The position numbers and the translations under genes are program-made. Under the pieces are notes generated by a model. That model did not search any database. It had not been told where the DNA came from and was given only the letters and a program-made list of their open reading frames with translations. From Microbacterium wangchenii (GTDB lineage Bacteria > Actinomycetota > Actinomycetes > Actinomycetales > Microbacteriaceae): DNA of 64,000 bases. The stretch is from NCBI RefSeq assembly GCF_004564355.1, contig NZ_CP038266.1, forward strand, positions 2,666,001-2,730,000, written 5' to 3'. Each line of letters begins with the position of its first letter. Within the stretch, counting starts at the first letter, position 1. Positions 16,177 to 24,918 of this stretch are shown here, piece by piece.

Positions 16177-16995
16177 TTACGGGGCGAGCGGGCTGCCGCC
16201 GATGCTGCTGTCGTAGACGGCGGCGAGGGCGAACAGCTCGTTGAGGAGGTAAGCGGCGAAGACCACACCGAGGATCAGGCCTCCCACCGACACGGCGATC
16301 CAGGCCCACACCGGGCCCAGGCCCTTACCGGTCTGACGGCGCAGCACGACGCCGCGGCCGATGACGTACACGCCGTTGCTGATCACCAGGGCGAAGAAGA
16401 TCCACGCCCAGTGGAACGGCTTGTCGATCCCGCGCGCACGCAGCGCGCGCCAGTCGAGGTAGGCGAAGACGATCTGCGCGGCGATGACGGCGTAACCCAG
16501 GAGTGTCAGCAGCAGGCTCGCGCCGGCGAACGATGCCACCCACTCCGCCGACGCGGAACCGCTGGGGTCGAGCGCAGCGGCTCGCAGGAGACCGTTCCAG
16601 TCCAAGAAGAACACCGGCACGACGCCCACCAGCGGCAGGAACACGATCAGCCAGATCCACGGCGTGTCGGTCGGGATGTCGCGTCGCACCGGCGCGGGGG
16701 CGGCGGGCGCCGCCGACGGGTAGGACGGGTAAGCGGCGGGCGCCGAGGAGTAGGCGGCAGGCGCCTGCTGCTGGTACGGCGGGTACGCGGCGTTGGCCTG
16801 GGCACTGTTGGTCGGAGCCGCGGGCGCCGGATTGGCGGGCTGGGCCGGGGCGGCAGGCTGGGCCGGGGCGGCGGCAGGCGCCGGGTTCGCGGGCTGGCGC
16901 GCTTCGGTCCACGCCGTGCCGTTCCACCAGCGGTGAACGGAGGGGTTGTCGGGGTCGGCGTACCAGCCCGGGGGGAACTGCTGTGCGTCGGTCAT
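16177..16995 (-). CDS. DUF2510-domain membrane protein
   Basis: 272 residues. An N-terminal DUF2510 motif (PPGWYADPDNPSVHRWWNG, TAWTE) at about residues 8-31 is followed by a long Ala/Pro/Gln/Tyr-rich linker (about 33-103) and four hydrophobic helices. DUF2510 is a short beta motif widespread in actinobacterial membrane proteins and of unknown ligand. The gene lies 52 bp after dnaE2 on the same strand. Function unknown. Confidence 0.83.
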   Translation of the reverse strand: MTDAQQFPPGWYADPDNPSVHRWWNGTAWTEARQPANPAPAAAPAQPAAPAQPANPAPAAPTNSAQANAAYPPYQQQAPAAYSSAPAAYPSYPSAAPAAPAPVRRDIPTDTPWIWLIVFLPLVGVVPVFFLDWNGLLRAAALDPSGSASAEWVASFAGASLLLTLLGYAVIAAQIVFAYLDWRALRARGIDKPFHWAWIFFALVISNGVYVIGRGVVLRRQTGKGLGPVWAWIAVSVGGLILGVVFAAYLLNELFALAAVYDSSIGGSPLAP

Positions 16996-17047
16996 GTCGA
17001 TCCTTCCGAAGTGCCCGTGTTCGGGTCGAGTCTAGGGGTCGCCGAAC

Positions 17048-20000
17048 TCAGCGGAAATCACGGGATGAGTGCGCCACGCCCACCCTCAGGTCATCGAATC
17101 GATCGGCGACGAGGTTCGTCACCCCCTCCACCGAGCGCTCCAGGATCCCGCGGACGATGAGGGCCGGCGACTCCCGCACGATGCGTCGGTGACGGTCCCA
17201 CACGCCGACCGAGCAGATCACGTTGACCAGCCCGTGCTCGTCCTCGAGGTTGAGGAACGTGATGCCCGATGCCGTCGCCGGTCGCTGCCGGTGGGTCACG
17301 AGCCCGGCGACCTCGACCCGGCGGCCGTTCTCGTGCGTGCGCAGCTCGCGCGAGGTGAGCACTCCGCGCGCGTCGAGCTGGGAGCGGTAATGCGCAAGCG
17401 GATGATCGCCCGGCGAGATGCCGGTCGCCCACAGGTCGGCGGCGAGCACCTCGTAGCTGGTGGGGTCGGGGAACAGGGGCGGCTGCACCGACACCATCGA
17501 CTCGGGCAGGTACTCGGCGCGATCCTGTGCGGCCGAACCGGCGCTCCAGATCGCCTCCCGGCGCGTGATGCCGAGGCACTCGAAGGCACCCGCGGTGGCG
17601 AGGGCCTCCAGCTGCGCGGCGGTGAGTCCGGTGCGGCGCACCAGGTCGCGCAGATCGCGGTACGGACCCGACGCCTCCCGCTCGGCCACGATGCGCTCGG
17701 CCGCCTTCGTGCCGATCCCGGTGACGGCGGCCAGCCCGAGGCGCACGGCGAACCGCCCGTCCCGGCGGTGCGCCTCCGACTCGTCCGGCTCGGTGGGGTC
17801 GAAATCGCCCACCGGCGGCTGCACTCGCTCGGCGCACGCCTGCCGCCCCGTCGGCGGAAAACGAGGGGATCGATCCGCAGCATCCTCGGTTCCCGGGATC
17901 CCCTCGGAATCCGCGTGCGGTTCGAGGAGGGCTTCGACTCCCGAGCGCAGCAGATCGGGGCGGCGCACCTCGACGCCGTGCCGGCGGGCGTCGGCGCTGA
18001 GGGTCGCCGGTGAGTAGAACCCCATCGGCTGGGCGCGCAGCAGTCCCGCCAGGAACGCCGCGGGGTAGTGCAGCTTGATCCACGAGCTGGCGTACACCAG
18101 CAGCGCGAAGGAGAGGGAGTGGGATTCGGCGAAGCCGAAGTTCGCGAACGCCTGGATCTTGTCGTAGATGCTGTCGGCCACCTCGCCGGTCAGGCCGTTT
18201 CGGGCCATGCCTGCGTACAGCTTCTCGCGGAGCTTCTCGATCCGCTCCACGCCGCGCTTGGACCCCATCGCCCGGCGCAGGAGATCGGCGTCCTCGGCCG
18301 TGCAGTCCCCCACCGCCACGGCCATCTGCATGAGCTGCTCCTGGAACACCGGCACGCCCATGGTCCGCTCGAGCACCGGGCGGAGCTTCTCGTGGGCGTA
18401 GGTCACCTTCTCCTGCCCGAGCTTGCGCCGGACGAACGGATGCACCGCACCGCCCTGGATCGGCCCGGGCCGCACGAGCGCGATCTGCACGACGAGGTCG
18501 TAGAACCGCCGCGGCTGCAGGCGCGGGAGCAGTCCCATCTGCGCGCGGGACTCGACCTGGAAGACCCCGATCGAATCGGCGCGGCACAGCATGTCGTAGA
18601 CGGCCTTCTCCTCCTTGGGGATCGTCGCGAGTTCCCACTCCTCCCCCGTGGCGTCGCGGATGAGGTCGAAGCAGTACTGCAGCGCGGCCAGCATCCCCAG
18701 GCCCAGAAGGTCGAACTTCACCAGCCCCATCCAGGCGGCGTCGTCCTTGTCCCACTGGATGACCGTGCGGTCCTCCATGCGCGCATGCTCGATGGGCACG
18801 ACCTCCCCCACGGGACGGTCGGTGAGCACCATCCCGCCGGAGTGGATCCCCAGGTGCCGCGGCGCCTTGAGCAGCTCGGTGGCGTACGCGAGCACCTGAT
18901 CGGGGATGTCGTGGTCGGCGCCGGTGTCCAGCGCCGCCCCCCAGCGCTCGACCTGCTTGGACCACGCGTCCTGCTGCCCCGGCGAATGCCCGAGGGCCTT
19001 GGCCATGTCGCGCACGGCGTTCTTCGGGCGGTATTGGATGACGTTGGCCACCTGCGCGGCGCGGTCGCGGCCGTATTCGCGGTACACCCACTGGATGATC
19101 TCCTCCCGGCGGTCGGAGTCGAAGTCCACGTCGATGTCGGGCTCCTCGTCGCGAAGGCTGGAGAGGAACCGCTCGAAGGGCAGGTCGTAGGCGATCGAGT
19201 CGACCGCGGTGATATCGAGCAGGAAGCACACCGCACTGTTGGCCGCCGACCCACGGCCCTGGCACAGGATGCCGCGGCGCCGAGCCTCCTGCACGATGCC
19301 GTGCACGATGAGGAAGTAGCCGGGGAAGTCCTTCATCTCGATCACCGCGAGCTCGCGCTCGATGCGGTCGCGGTCCTTCGGCGTCAGATCGGGGTACTTG
19401 CGCGGCACCGCCTCCCACACCAGGTGCCGCAGCCACGTCATGGGCGTGTGCCCCTCGGGAACCTGCTGCTTCGGCAGCGCGGGCTTGGCCCGCCGCAGGG
19501 GGAAGGCCAGCTCGTCGGCGAGCGTCACGGTGCGCGACACCGCGCCGGGGTAGCGCGCGAAGCGGCGGGCCATCTCCGCGCCCGAGCGCAGGTGCGCGCC
19601 GGCGTGGGCGGGCAGCCATCCGTCGATCTCGTCCAGGCCGCGGTTGGCGCGGACGGCGGCGACCGCCGCGGCGAGGAGCTCCCGTTCGGGCGCGGCGTAG
19701 TGCACGTTGTTGGTGGCCAGCACCGGAAGCCTCCGCTCGGCGGCGAGGGCGGCGAGCACGTCGTTCTGGCGGGAATCGAGCGGGTTGCCGTGATCCATCA
19801 GCTCCACATGCACCGCCTCCTGGCCGAAGAGCCCGACGAGCCGGTCGAGCTCCGCGGCCGCTGCATCCGCCCCGCCCTCGGCGAGCGCGCGGCGGACGGT
19901 GCCCTTGCGGCATCCGGTGAGCACCGCCCAGTGCGGATCGCGCGGACCGCCGGAACGCTCGGCGAGCTCGTCGAGGTCGTACACCGGCCGGCCCTTCTCC

Positions 20001-20500
20001 GCGCCCCGCAGCTGGGCGGCCGTGATCGCCGCCGCCAGACGGTGGTACCCCTCCTCCCCGCGGGCCAGGACGAGCAGGTGCGATCCGACCGGATCGGGTT
20101 CGCCGTTCTGCGGCCCTGGGAGCTCCAGCGACAGCTCGGCGCCGAACACCGTGCCCAGCTGCAGCGCCTCGGCCGCCTCGGCGAAGCGGACGATGCCGTA
20201 GAAGCCGTCGTGGTCGGTGACCGCGAGGGCGTGCAGCCCCAGCCGCTCGGCCTCCTCGGCCAGTTCCTCGGGCGAGGAGGCGCCGTCGAGGAACGAGTAC
20301 GACGAGTGCGCGTGCAGCTCCGCGTACGGCACCGTATCGGCGGGACGGTCGATGGCCGGGGGGACATAGGGCCCGCGCTTGTGCGACCACGCGGGGCTGT
20401 CGCCGCCGTCGGCGCCGGCGGGAACGGGGCGCGGTCGGCGCCGGTCGCTGAGGGTGCGCTCGATCTCCGACCACGGCACGGGCGGGTTATGGAAGCCCAT
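17048..20500 (-). CDS. dnaE2: Error-prone DNA polymerase DnaE2 (ImuC)
   Basis: 1150 residues. An N-terminal PHP domain (about 60-290) has YAELHAHSSYSFLDGA and TDHDGFYG. The C-family polymerase palm carries the catalytic PDIDVDFDSDRR near residue 450. Helix-hairpin-helix (AAERIVAEREASGPYRDLRDL) and OB-fold regions lie in the last 300 residues, and the beta-clamp motif of replicative DnaE is not evident. This is the catalytic subunit of the ImuA'-ImuB-DnaE2 mutasome, responsible for damage-induced mutagenesis and lesion bypass. It is the last gene of a LexA-controlled three-gene unit, 81 bp after imuB. GGAGCTG precedes the ATG. Confidence 0.96.
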   Translation of the reverse strand: MGFHNPPVPWSEIERTLSDRRRPRPVPAGADGGDSPAWSHKRGPYVPPAIDRPADTVPYAELHAHSSYSFLDGASSPEELAEEAERLGLHALAVTDHDGFYGIVRFAEAAEALQLGTVFGAELSLELPGPQNGEPDPVGSHLLVLARGEEGYHRLAAAITAAQLRGAEKGRPVYDLDELAERSGGPRDPHWAVLTGCRKGTVRRALAEGGADAAAAELDRLVGLFGQEAVHVELMDHGNPLDSRQNDVLAALAAERRLPVLATNNVHYAAPERELLAAAVAAVRANRGLDEIDGWLPAHAGAHLRSGAEMARRFARYPGAVSRTVTLADELAFPLRRAKPALPKQQVPEGHTPMTWLRHLVWEAVPRKYPDLTPKDRDRIERELAVIEMKDFPGYFLIVHGIVQEARRRGILCQGRGSAANSAVCFLLDITAVDSIAYDLPFERFLSSLRDEEPDIDVDFDSDRREEIIQWVYREYGRDRAAQVANVIQYRPKNAVRDMAKALGHSPGQQDAWSKQVERWGAALDTGADHDIPDQVLAYATELLKAPRHLGIHSGGMVLTDRPVGEVVPIEHARMEDRTVIQWDKDDAAWMGLVKFDLLGLGMLAALQYCFDLIRDATGEEWELATIPKEEKAVYDMLCRADSIGVFQVESRAQMGLLPRLQPRRFYDLVVQIALVRPGPIQGGAVHPFVRRKLGQEKVTYAHEKLRPVLERTMGVPVFQEQLMQMAVAVGDCTAEDADLLRRAMGSKRGVERIEKLREKLYAGMARNGLTGEVADSIYDKIQAFANFGFAESHSLSFALLVYASSWIKLHYPAAFLAGLLRAQPMGFYSPATLSADARRHGVEVRRPDLLRSGVEALLEPHADSEGIPGTEDAADRSPRFPPTGRQACAERVQPPVGDFDPTEPDESEAHRRDGRFAVRLGLAAVTGIGTKAAERIVAEREASGPYRDLRDLVRRTGLTAAQLEALATAGAFECLGITRREAIWSAGSAAQDRAEYLPESMVSVQPPLFPDPTSYEVLAADLWATGISPGDHPLAHYRSQLDARGVLTSRELRTHENGRRVEVAGLVTHRQRPATASGITFLNLEDEHGLVNVICSVGVWDRHRRIVRESPALIVRGILERSVEGVTNLVADRFDDLRVGVAHSSRDFR

Positions 20501-20581
20501 CAGCTCCCCTCTCCGTGCGGCCTCGCCGGCGCCGGCCCCGGGGGTGCCGGCGACGCGGAGGGGCGGCGGGCGGAGCGAGGG

Positions 20582-22171
20582 TCAGTCATAGCGCCCCTCC
20601 GCGGTCCACGCGCCGTCCTCCTCCACCAGCAGCCACGCCGTTCCGTCGTCGTCGACCACCTGGAAACGGTGCGCGCGACGACGGCGCGCCGCATCCCACC
20701 CCCGCTCGCGGATCGGCCACGGCCCCGCCCATGAGCGGATGCGGCTGCGCCGCGCCCCCGCGGCGAGGAAGGCCGGCGGGGCGCTCAGAACCTCCCGCTC
20801 CCCCACCACCACCGTCGCCCCCGCGACGTCGGTGACCTCCACCGTTCGCGGCTCGGGGTAGACGGTGGTCGGCAGCGGATCGGGCAGGCTTCCCGGCCAC
20901 GGGCGCGCACGTTCCTTCGCCACGATCGCCCGGTCACCCCACGGCACGAGCACCTGCCGCTCGACCAGCCAGCGACCGCCGCCGATCGCCGGGGTGAGCA
21001 CGCCCCGGTGACCGAGCATCGCCTGCACGCGCGAGAGGGCGTGGTGCACCCGTTCCTCGGGGCCCGAGCCGAACAGCCCGATCACGTGATGGGAGGCCTC
21101 GTCCACGGCCTCGGGCGAGATCCGCACGCGCGCGACGCCGCTGCCCAGGATGCTCTGGGCGTCTTCGGCGAGCTGCCATCGCACCCGGTCGACGACGGCT
21201 GCCGCATCGAAGGATCCCGGATGCAGCCACACCCGTTCGCTGCGCTCCCCGCGGTCTCCGGTGAGCTCGACGCGCAACTCCGTGCACACCAGCCGTCGCT
21301 CGCCCAGCGCCGAGACGAACTCGTCGGCGGCGATGCGCATGCCGAAGGCGATCTGGTCGGCCAGTTCCAGAGGCGGCTCGAAGACCACCTCACGGTGCAG
21401 CTCAGGTGGCGGGGTGCGCGGCTCGATCGGGCGGGAGTCGCGTCCGCCCGCGAGCGCGTGCAGCCGCACCCCCTGTTCGCCGAACCGTTCGCGCACGCGG
21501 TCGACGCCCATCGCCGCGAAGGCACCGAGAGTATGCACGCCCAGCCGCGCGAGCAGCTCGGGGAGACCGGCCTCGCGGGAACCCGAGCGTCCCGGCGACC
21601 CCGCCGGGAACCCGGTGGAGGCATCGAGGACGGCCACCGACAGCGGCGCGAGGAATTCCGCCGCCTCCCCCGCCGGCACGACCAGTACGGGATCGTCGGG
21701 GCGGGCGGCTCGGGCGGCCAGCTGGGCGGTGAACAGCCCGTCGGCGATCCCCGCGCACACGGCCGCCACCCCGCCTTCTCGAAGCGCGGTCACGAGGGTG
21801 CGCGCCGCCTCCGCCTCTCCCCCGTAGTAGCGGGCGGGCCCGCGCGCCCGCAGGGCGCACAGCCCGGGACGCACGATCTGCACGCCCGGGGCGAGTTCTT
21901 CGATCCGGGCGACCAGAGGCGCGAAGGCACGCGCATCACGCACGGGATCGGCCGGGACGACGCTCAGCCCCGGACAGGCCGCTTGTGCGTCTCGCCGGCG
22001 CTGGCCACGTCGTACGCCCGCGGCCCTCGCCGCATCCGAGCACGCCACCACGACGTTGTTCTCGAACACCGCGACGGGGGCGCCGGGGTCGAGCGCGGCG
22101 CCGTCCAGAAGGAGTGCGGTCACCGGCCAGTCGGGGAACCACAGCACGAGACTGCGCACGGGTGACAGCAC
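20582..22171 (-). CDS. imuB: ImuB, Y-family polymerase-like mutasome subunit
   Basis: 529 residues. The Y-family fold is recognisable, but the N-terminus reads RSLVLWFPDWPVTALL rather than the catalytic Asp-containing strand of active Y polymerases, as is typical for ImuB, which is a catalytically dead scaffold. ImuB links DnaE2 to the beta clamp and to ImuA'. A C-terminal stretch (about 400-529) contains the polymerase-associated region found only in ImuB. It directly abuts imuA' (stop and start one base apart) and precedes dnaE2, so the three form one operon. Confidence 0.93.
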   Translation of the reverse strand: MLSPVRSLVLWFPDWPVTALLLDGAALDPGAPVAVFENNVVVACSDAARAAGVRRGQRRRDAQAACPGLSVVPADPVRDARAFAPLVARIEELAPGVQIVRPGLCALRARGPARYYGGEAEAARTLVTALREGGVAAVCAGIADGLFTAQLAARAARPDDPVLVVPAGEAAEFLAPLSVAVLDASTGFPAGSPGRSGSREAGLPELLARLGVHTLGAFAAMGVDRVRERFGEQGVRLHALAGGRDSRPIEPRTPPPELHREVVFEPPLELADQIAFGMRIAADEFVSALGERRLVCTELRVELTGDRGERSERVWLHPGSFDAAAVVDRVRWQLAEDAQSILGSGVARVRISPEAVDEASHHVIGLFGSGPEERVHHALSRVQAMLGHRGVLTPAIGGGRWLVERQVLVPWGDRAIVAKERARPWPGSLPDPLPTTVYPEPRTVEVTDVAGATVVVGEREVLSAPPAFLAAGARRSRIRSWAGPWPIRERGWDAARRRRAHRFQVVDDDGTAWLLVEEDGAWTAEGRYD

Positions 22172-22894
22172 TCAGCCCACCGCCCTCACCTCGGACAGCT
22201 CCGGCACCGCCTCCAGGCGGGGCCGCGCGGCGGCGGCCGGCCCGAGAAGCGACACGGTGCCGTCGGCGGCGGGCAGCAGCATCCGCGCCCTGCGCGCCGT
22301 CGGCGACCGGCGGCTCGTCACCGACACGGTCAGTTCGCGTCCGGCGAGATACCCGTGCCCGGCGCCCAACCCGGCCCAGCGCGGATCGGCGACGTCGATC
22401 GCCGCCTCCGCCTGCGGCCACGGCCCCTGCACGAGCAGCACCGTCCCGCGGTCGCGCAGGCGGGCCGCCAGACGAGACACCGCGCTCTCGGTCACGCGCG
22501 CCGGCGGACGCACGGCGACCACGGGCATCACTTCGGCGATCGTCGCGGTGATCGCCAGCCACCGCGGACCGGGCTCGGGCACGAACACGAGCCGGTCGAG
22601 GTCGAGCCCGTACCGCTCGGCGGCCTCGGCGCCCAGGTCGGGCATGCCCACCGCCGCACACCAGGCGCCGTCCTGCGAGGGCCGGGCCATCAGCGCCAGC
22701 AGCAGGGCGGTCGAGGACGCGAGGGCGTAGGCGGATCCGGGGCGCAGCCCGCCGCCGGGGAGAAGGCCGGCGAAGGCGGGGTGCGTCGGCAGAACGGGGG
22801 CGTCGAGGCGACGGCCCTGCATCCGCTCGAGCTGCGCACGCAGCTCGCTCACGTCACGCAGCGCCTCCGCCTCGGTCCGCACGATCGCCCTCAC
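22172..22894 (-). CDS. imuA: ImuA', RecA-like mutasome subunit
   Basis: About 240 residues. The sequence resembles a reduced RecA core, with GLLPGGGLRPGSAYALASST in place of a Walker A loop and no intact GKT. It ends in VSLLGPAAAARPRLEAVPEL. ImuA' supports DnaE2/ImuB-dependent mutagenesis. Two in-frame GTGs compete: 22900 directly touches the -10 box, while 22894 lies six bases from it and would be leaderless, so 22894 is preferred. No ribosome binding site exists for either. The promoter contains a perfect LexA box, so expression is SOS-controlled. Confidence 0.85.
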   Translation of the reverse strand: MRAIVRTEAEALRDVSELRAQLERMQGRRLDAPVLPTHPAFAGLLPGGGLRPGSAYALASSTALLLALMARPSQDGAWCAAVGMPDLGAEAAERYGLDLDRLVFVPEPGPRWLAITATIAEVMPVVAVRPPARVTESAVSRLAARLRDRGTVLLVQGPWPQAEAAIDVADPRWAGLGAGHGYLAGRELTVSVTSRRSPTARRARMLLPAADGTVSLLGPAAAARPRLEAVPELSEVRAVG

Positions 22895-22900
22895 TCCCAC

Positions 22901-22929
22901 AGGCTAGAACATCTGTTCTAGGGTCTCAA
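22901..22929 (-). promoter_or_regulatory. SOS promoter with LexA box (22904-22921)
   Basis: On the reverse strand TTGAGA (22929-22924), 17 bp, TAGCCT (22906-22901). The palindrome CTAGAAC-ATCT-GTTCTAG, containing the actinobacterial SOS core GAAC-N4-GTTC, fills the spacer and overlaps the -10. LexA binding would block the polymerase directly. It serves the imuA'-imuB-dnaE2 operon. Confidence 0.9.
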
Positions 22930-22980
22930 TCCCGTGGTTCGAAGATACGAACGGCCCCCGACATCCGGAGGCGTCGAGGT

Positions 22981-23478
22981 TCAGGCGGCCAGGGCCAGGT
23001 AGGGCTCCCAGCGCGGATCGGCGCGATCGGTGCCGCGCACCGTCCACTGCATCCCCCGCGGCGGGCCGGGGATCATGCGCAGCTCCCACGACATCTCCTG
23101 CGGCGTGCGGTCGCCCTTGAGGTTGTTGCAGCGCAGGCAGCAGGCCACGAGGTTCTCCCACGAGTCCGCGCCGCCGCGCGAGCGGGGCAGGATGTGGTCG
23201 ATCGTGGACGCCGCCTTGCCGCAGTAGCCGCACCGGTGCGCGTCGCGACGCAGGACGCCCCGGCGCGTCACCGGCACCCGTCGCGCGCCCGGCACGCGCA
23301 CGTACCGGGTGAGCAGGATGACGGCGGGACGGTCGTAGCTGTTCATCGCCCCCCAGACCGGATCACCCTCGACCCGTTCGATGACGGTGGCCTTGTCGTT
23401 CATGACGAGCACCAGCGCCCGCTTGAACGACACGACCGCGAGCGGCTCGTAGCCCGCATTGAGCACCAGTGTGCGCAT
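22981..23478 (-). CDS. HNH endonuclease family protein
   Basis: 165 residues. The HNH motif is complete: zinc-type CGYCGK, STIDHILPRSRGGADSWENLVACCLRCNNLKGD, with the DH, N and C-x-x-C positions of the classic beta-beta-alpha metal finger. The N-terminal half (MRTLVLNAGYEPLAVVSFKR) is the conserved extension found in a chromosomal actinobacterial group of HNH proteins. It is probably a housekeeping or repair nuclease rather than a mobile one, since no intron, intein or phage gene is nearby. GAGAGGAAG precedes the ATG. Confidence 0.9.
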   Translation of the reverse strand: MRTLVLNAGYEPLAVVSFKRALVLVMNDKATVIERVEGDPVWGAMNSYDRPAVILLTRYVRVPGARRVPVTRRGVLRRDAHRCGYCGKAASTIDHILPRSRGGADSWENLVACCLRCNNLKGDRTPQEMSWELRMIPGPPRGMQWTVRGTDRADPRWEPYLALAA

Positions 23479-23558
23479 TCCGCTTCCTCTCGAATGGCCG
23501 GGACGGATTCTCGGATATTCGACGTGCGACGGATCAAGGGGTGCGAGGGCATGAAAAA

Positions 23559-23582
23559 GGCGCTGTCTTCACAGACAGCGCC
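23559..23582 (-). terminator. Rho-independent terminator
   Basis: On the reverse strand a perfect 10-bp stem (GGCGCTGTCT/AGACAGCGCC) with a 4-nt loop is followed by TTTTTC. It sits 81 bp before the HNH start and ends the transcript that carries the 36-codon frame upstream. Confidence 0.9.
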
Positions 23583-23679
23583 ACGATGTCACGGCGGGGC
23601 CGCGGCATCCGATTCCATGATGCCGAAGGACGAGCAGGCCGAGCGCATCCGTGGTGCGGATGCGAGGTGTGCTGCCCAT
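23569..23679 (-). CDS. Possible 36-residue small protein or leader peptide
   Basis: ATG 23679 has GGAGG at ideal spacing (GGAGGTCGCCG before the ATG). The frame encodes 36 residues starting MGSTPRIRTTDALGLLVLRHHG and ending CRGPAVTSWRCL, and the stop codon falls in the loop of the terminator hairpin. The arrangement (strong ribosome site, short frame, hairpin with T tract) resembles either a short independent transcript or an attenuator leader ahead of the HNH gene. It is too short to judge by composition. Confidence 0.45.
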   Translation of the reverse strand: MGSTPRIRTTDALGLLVLRHHGIGCRGPAVTSWRCL

Positions 23680-23798
23680 CGGCGACCTCCGCTTTCTCTC
23701 AGCGTCGCTGACAGGGTAACCCACGGGGGCGGGAGGCGGGATCGGCTGCGGGCAAACGCGCTGCGGCGTGTCGGGCGGCGGTGATCCACCCAGGAGCG

Positions 23799-24824
23799 TC
23801 AGCTCGCGTTGACCTGCAGCCAGCCGTACGGATCGACGACGGAGCCGTTGACGTGCACCTCGAAATGCAGGTGGCACGCGGTGGAGCTGCCGGTCGAGCC
23901 GACCACTCCGATGAGCTGACCGGGGGCGACCGTCTGGCCCGACTGCACGACACGGCTGCCGTAGGTCATGTGGCCGTACAGGGTGCTCACGCGCTGGCCG
24001 TTGATGACGTGGTCGATCGTGACCGCCACGCCGTAACCGCCGAAGCTCTCCTGGGACACGCGCACGACACCGCCGGCGGCGGCGAACAGCGGCGTGCCGC
24101 ATCCGGCCAGCAGGTCGACGCCCTGGTGGTAGCCGGAGTCGCCCAGCCCGCGGCCGAGCCGGTAACCCGACAGCGGCCAGCGCACTTCGCCCGAACCGGG
24201 CGCGGTCATGGACAGGTCGACCGACGAGAGCGTCGTCACCGGAGTCGCGGCGGCGCGGGCGCGGGCACGCTCTGCGGCGGCTTCGGCGGCCTTCTTCTTC
24301 TCGATCTCCTCGGCCGTGGTCGCCGCGTACGAGCTGCGCTCGAGCTGCATTCCCGACACGTCGGATGCGACCACGAGCGTCTGGGCGTCATCGGCGGACA
24401 TCTGCTGGAGGGTCTGAGGCTCCTCCTCCGGCTGCCACGCCGCGTAGGCGGGGAGCGCGACGGTGGCGATCAGGCCGGCGACCATGGTCAGGATGGCGGC
24501 GCTGCGCAGCGGGGTGGTCTTGCCCGATCGCACCCGCGCCGGCGCGGAAGGTCGCTCGACGGCGCGCGGTGCGCGCGCGACGGGGCGCGTCTTCTCACGG
24601 GGGGATGTGCGCGCTCGGGTTCGGCGCGTCATGTCGGTGATGTTCTGCTCGGGTGCAGATTCCACCGGCTCGGTCTCTTCAGCCAATAGTTCCTCCGGCG
24701 CCTCCGCGCCGTCAGGCACTGGTTCGTCGGCACTCGATGTCTGGGCACGATATGCGGGTTCAGCCCTCCGCAGACGACGAACCGATGAGGCAGCCTGCGC
24801 GGGGTCCGACGGTGGGCTTCTCAC
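23799..24824 (-). CDS. M23-family peptidoglycan endopeptidase
   Basis: 341 residues. A long polar N-terminal region precedes a membrane anchor (AAILTMVAGLIATVALPAYA, about residues 108-127). A charged helical stretch (EEIEKKKAAEAAAERARAR) follows, then the M23/LytM domain with YHQGVDLL (zinc ligands H and D) and HLHFEVHVNG (HxH). The protein is therefore a cell-surface endopeptidase acting on peptidoglycan cross-bridges. GTG 24824 is the longest plausible start; MTRRTRART near 24630 is an alternative and would give a short cytoplasmic tail. It lies downstream of the DtxR gene but has a separate upstream gap. Confidence 0.88.
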   Translation of the reverse strand: MRSPPSDPAQAASSVRRLRRAEPAYRAQTSSADEPVPDGAEAPEELLAEETEPVESAPEQNITDMTRRTRARTSPREKTRPVARAPRAVERPSAPARVRSGKTTPLRSAAILTMVAGLIATVALPAYAAWQPEEEPQTLQQMSADDAQTLVVASDVSGMQLERSSYAATTAEEIEKKKAAEAAAERARARAAATPVTTLSSVDLSMTAPGSGEVRWPLSGYRLGRGLGDSGYHQGVDLLAGCGTPLFAAAGGVVRVSQESFGGYGVAVTIDHVINGQRVSTLYGHMTYGSRVVQSGQTVAPGQLIGVVGSTGSSTACHLHFEVHVNGSVVDPYGWLQVNAS

Positions 24825-24918
24825 CTGTGGACGGGGTCGAGGCTACCGGAAGGTAACGAATAAGTCACGTTCAGGGGAACCCTGTGGAAAACCTCTCGGC
24901 AGATCCGGATGTGGGAAC

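Noticed and set aside
18068..20734. A very long open frame on the forward strand, opposite dnaE2
   Set aside because: It is the antisense shadow of dnaE2 in GC-rich DNA; its translation is rich in His/Arg/Gly/Val with no family motifs.
24825..24918. Possible riboswitch (such as c-di-AMP) ahead of the M23 peptidase gene
   Set aside because: Only 94 bp separate it from the previous gene and no conserved riboswitch motif is visible.
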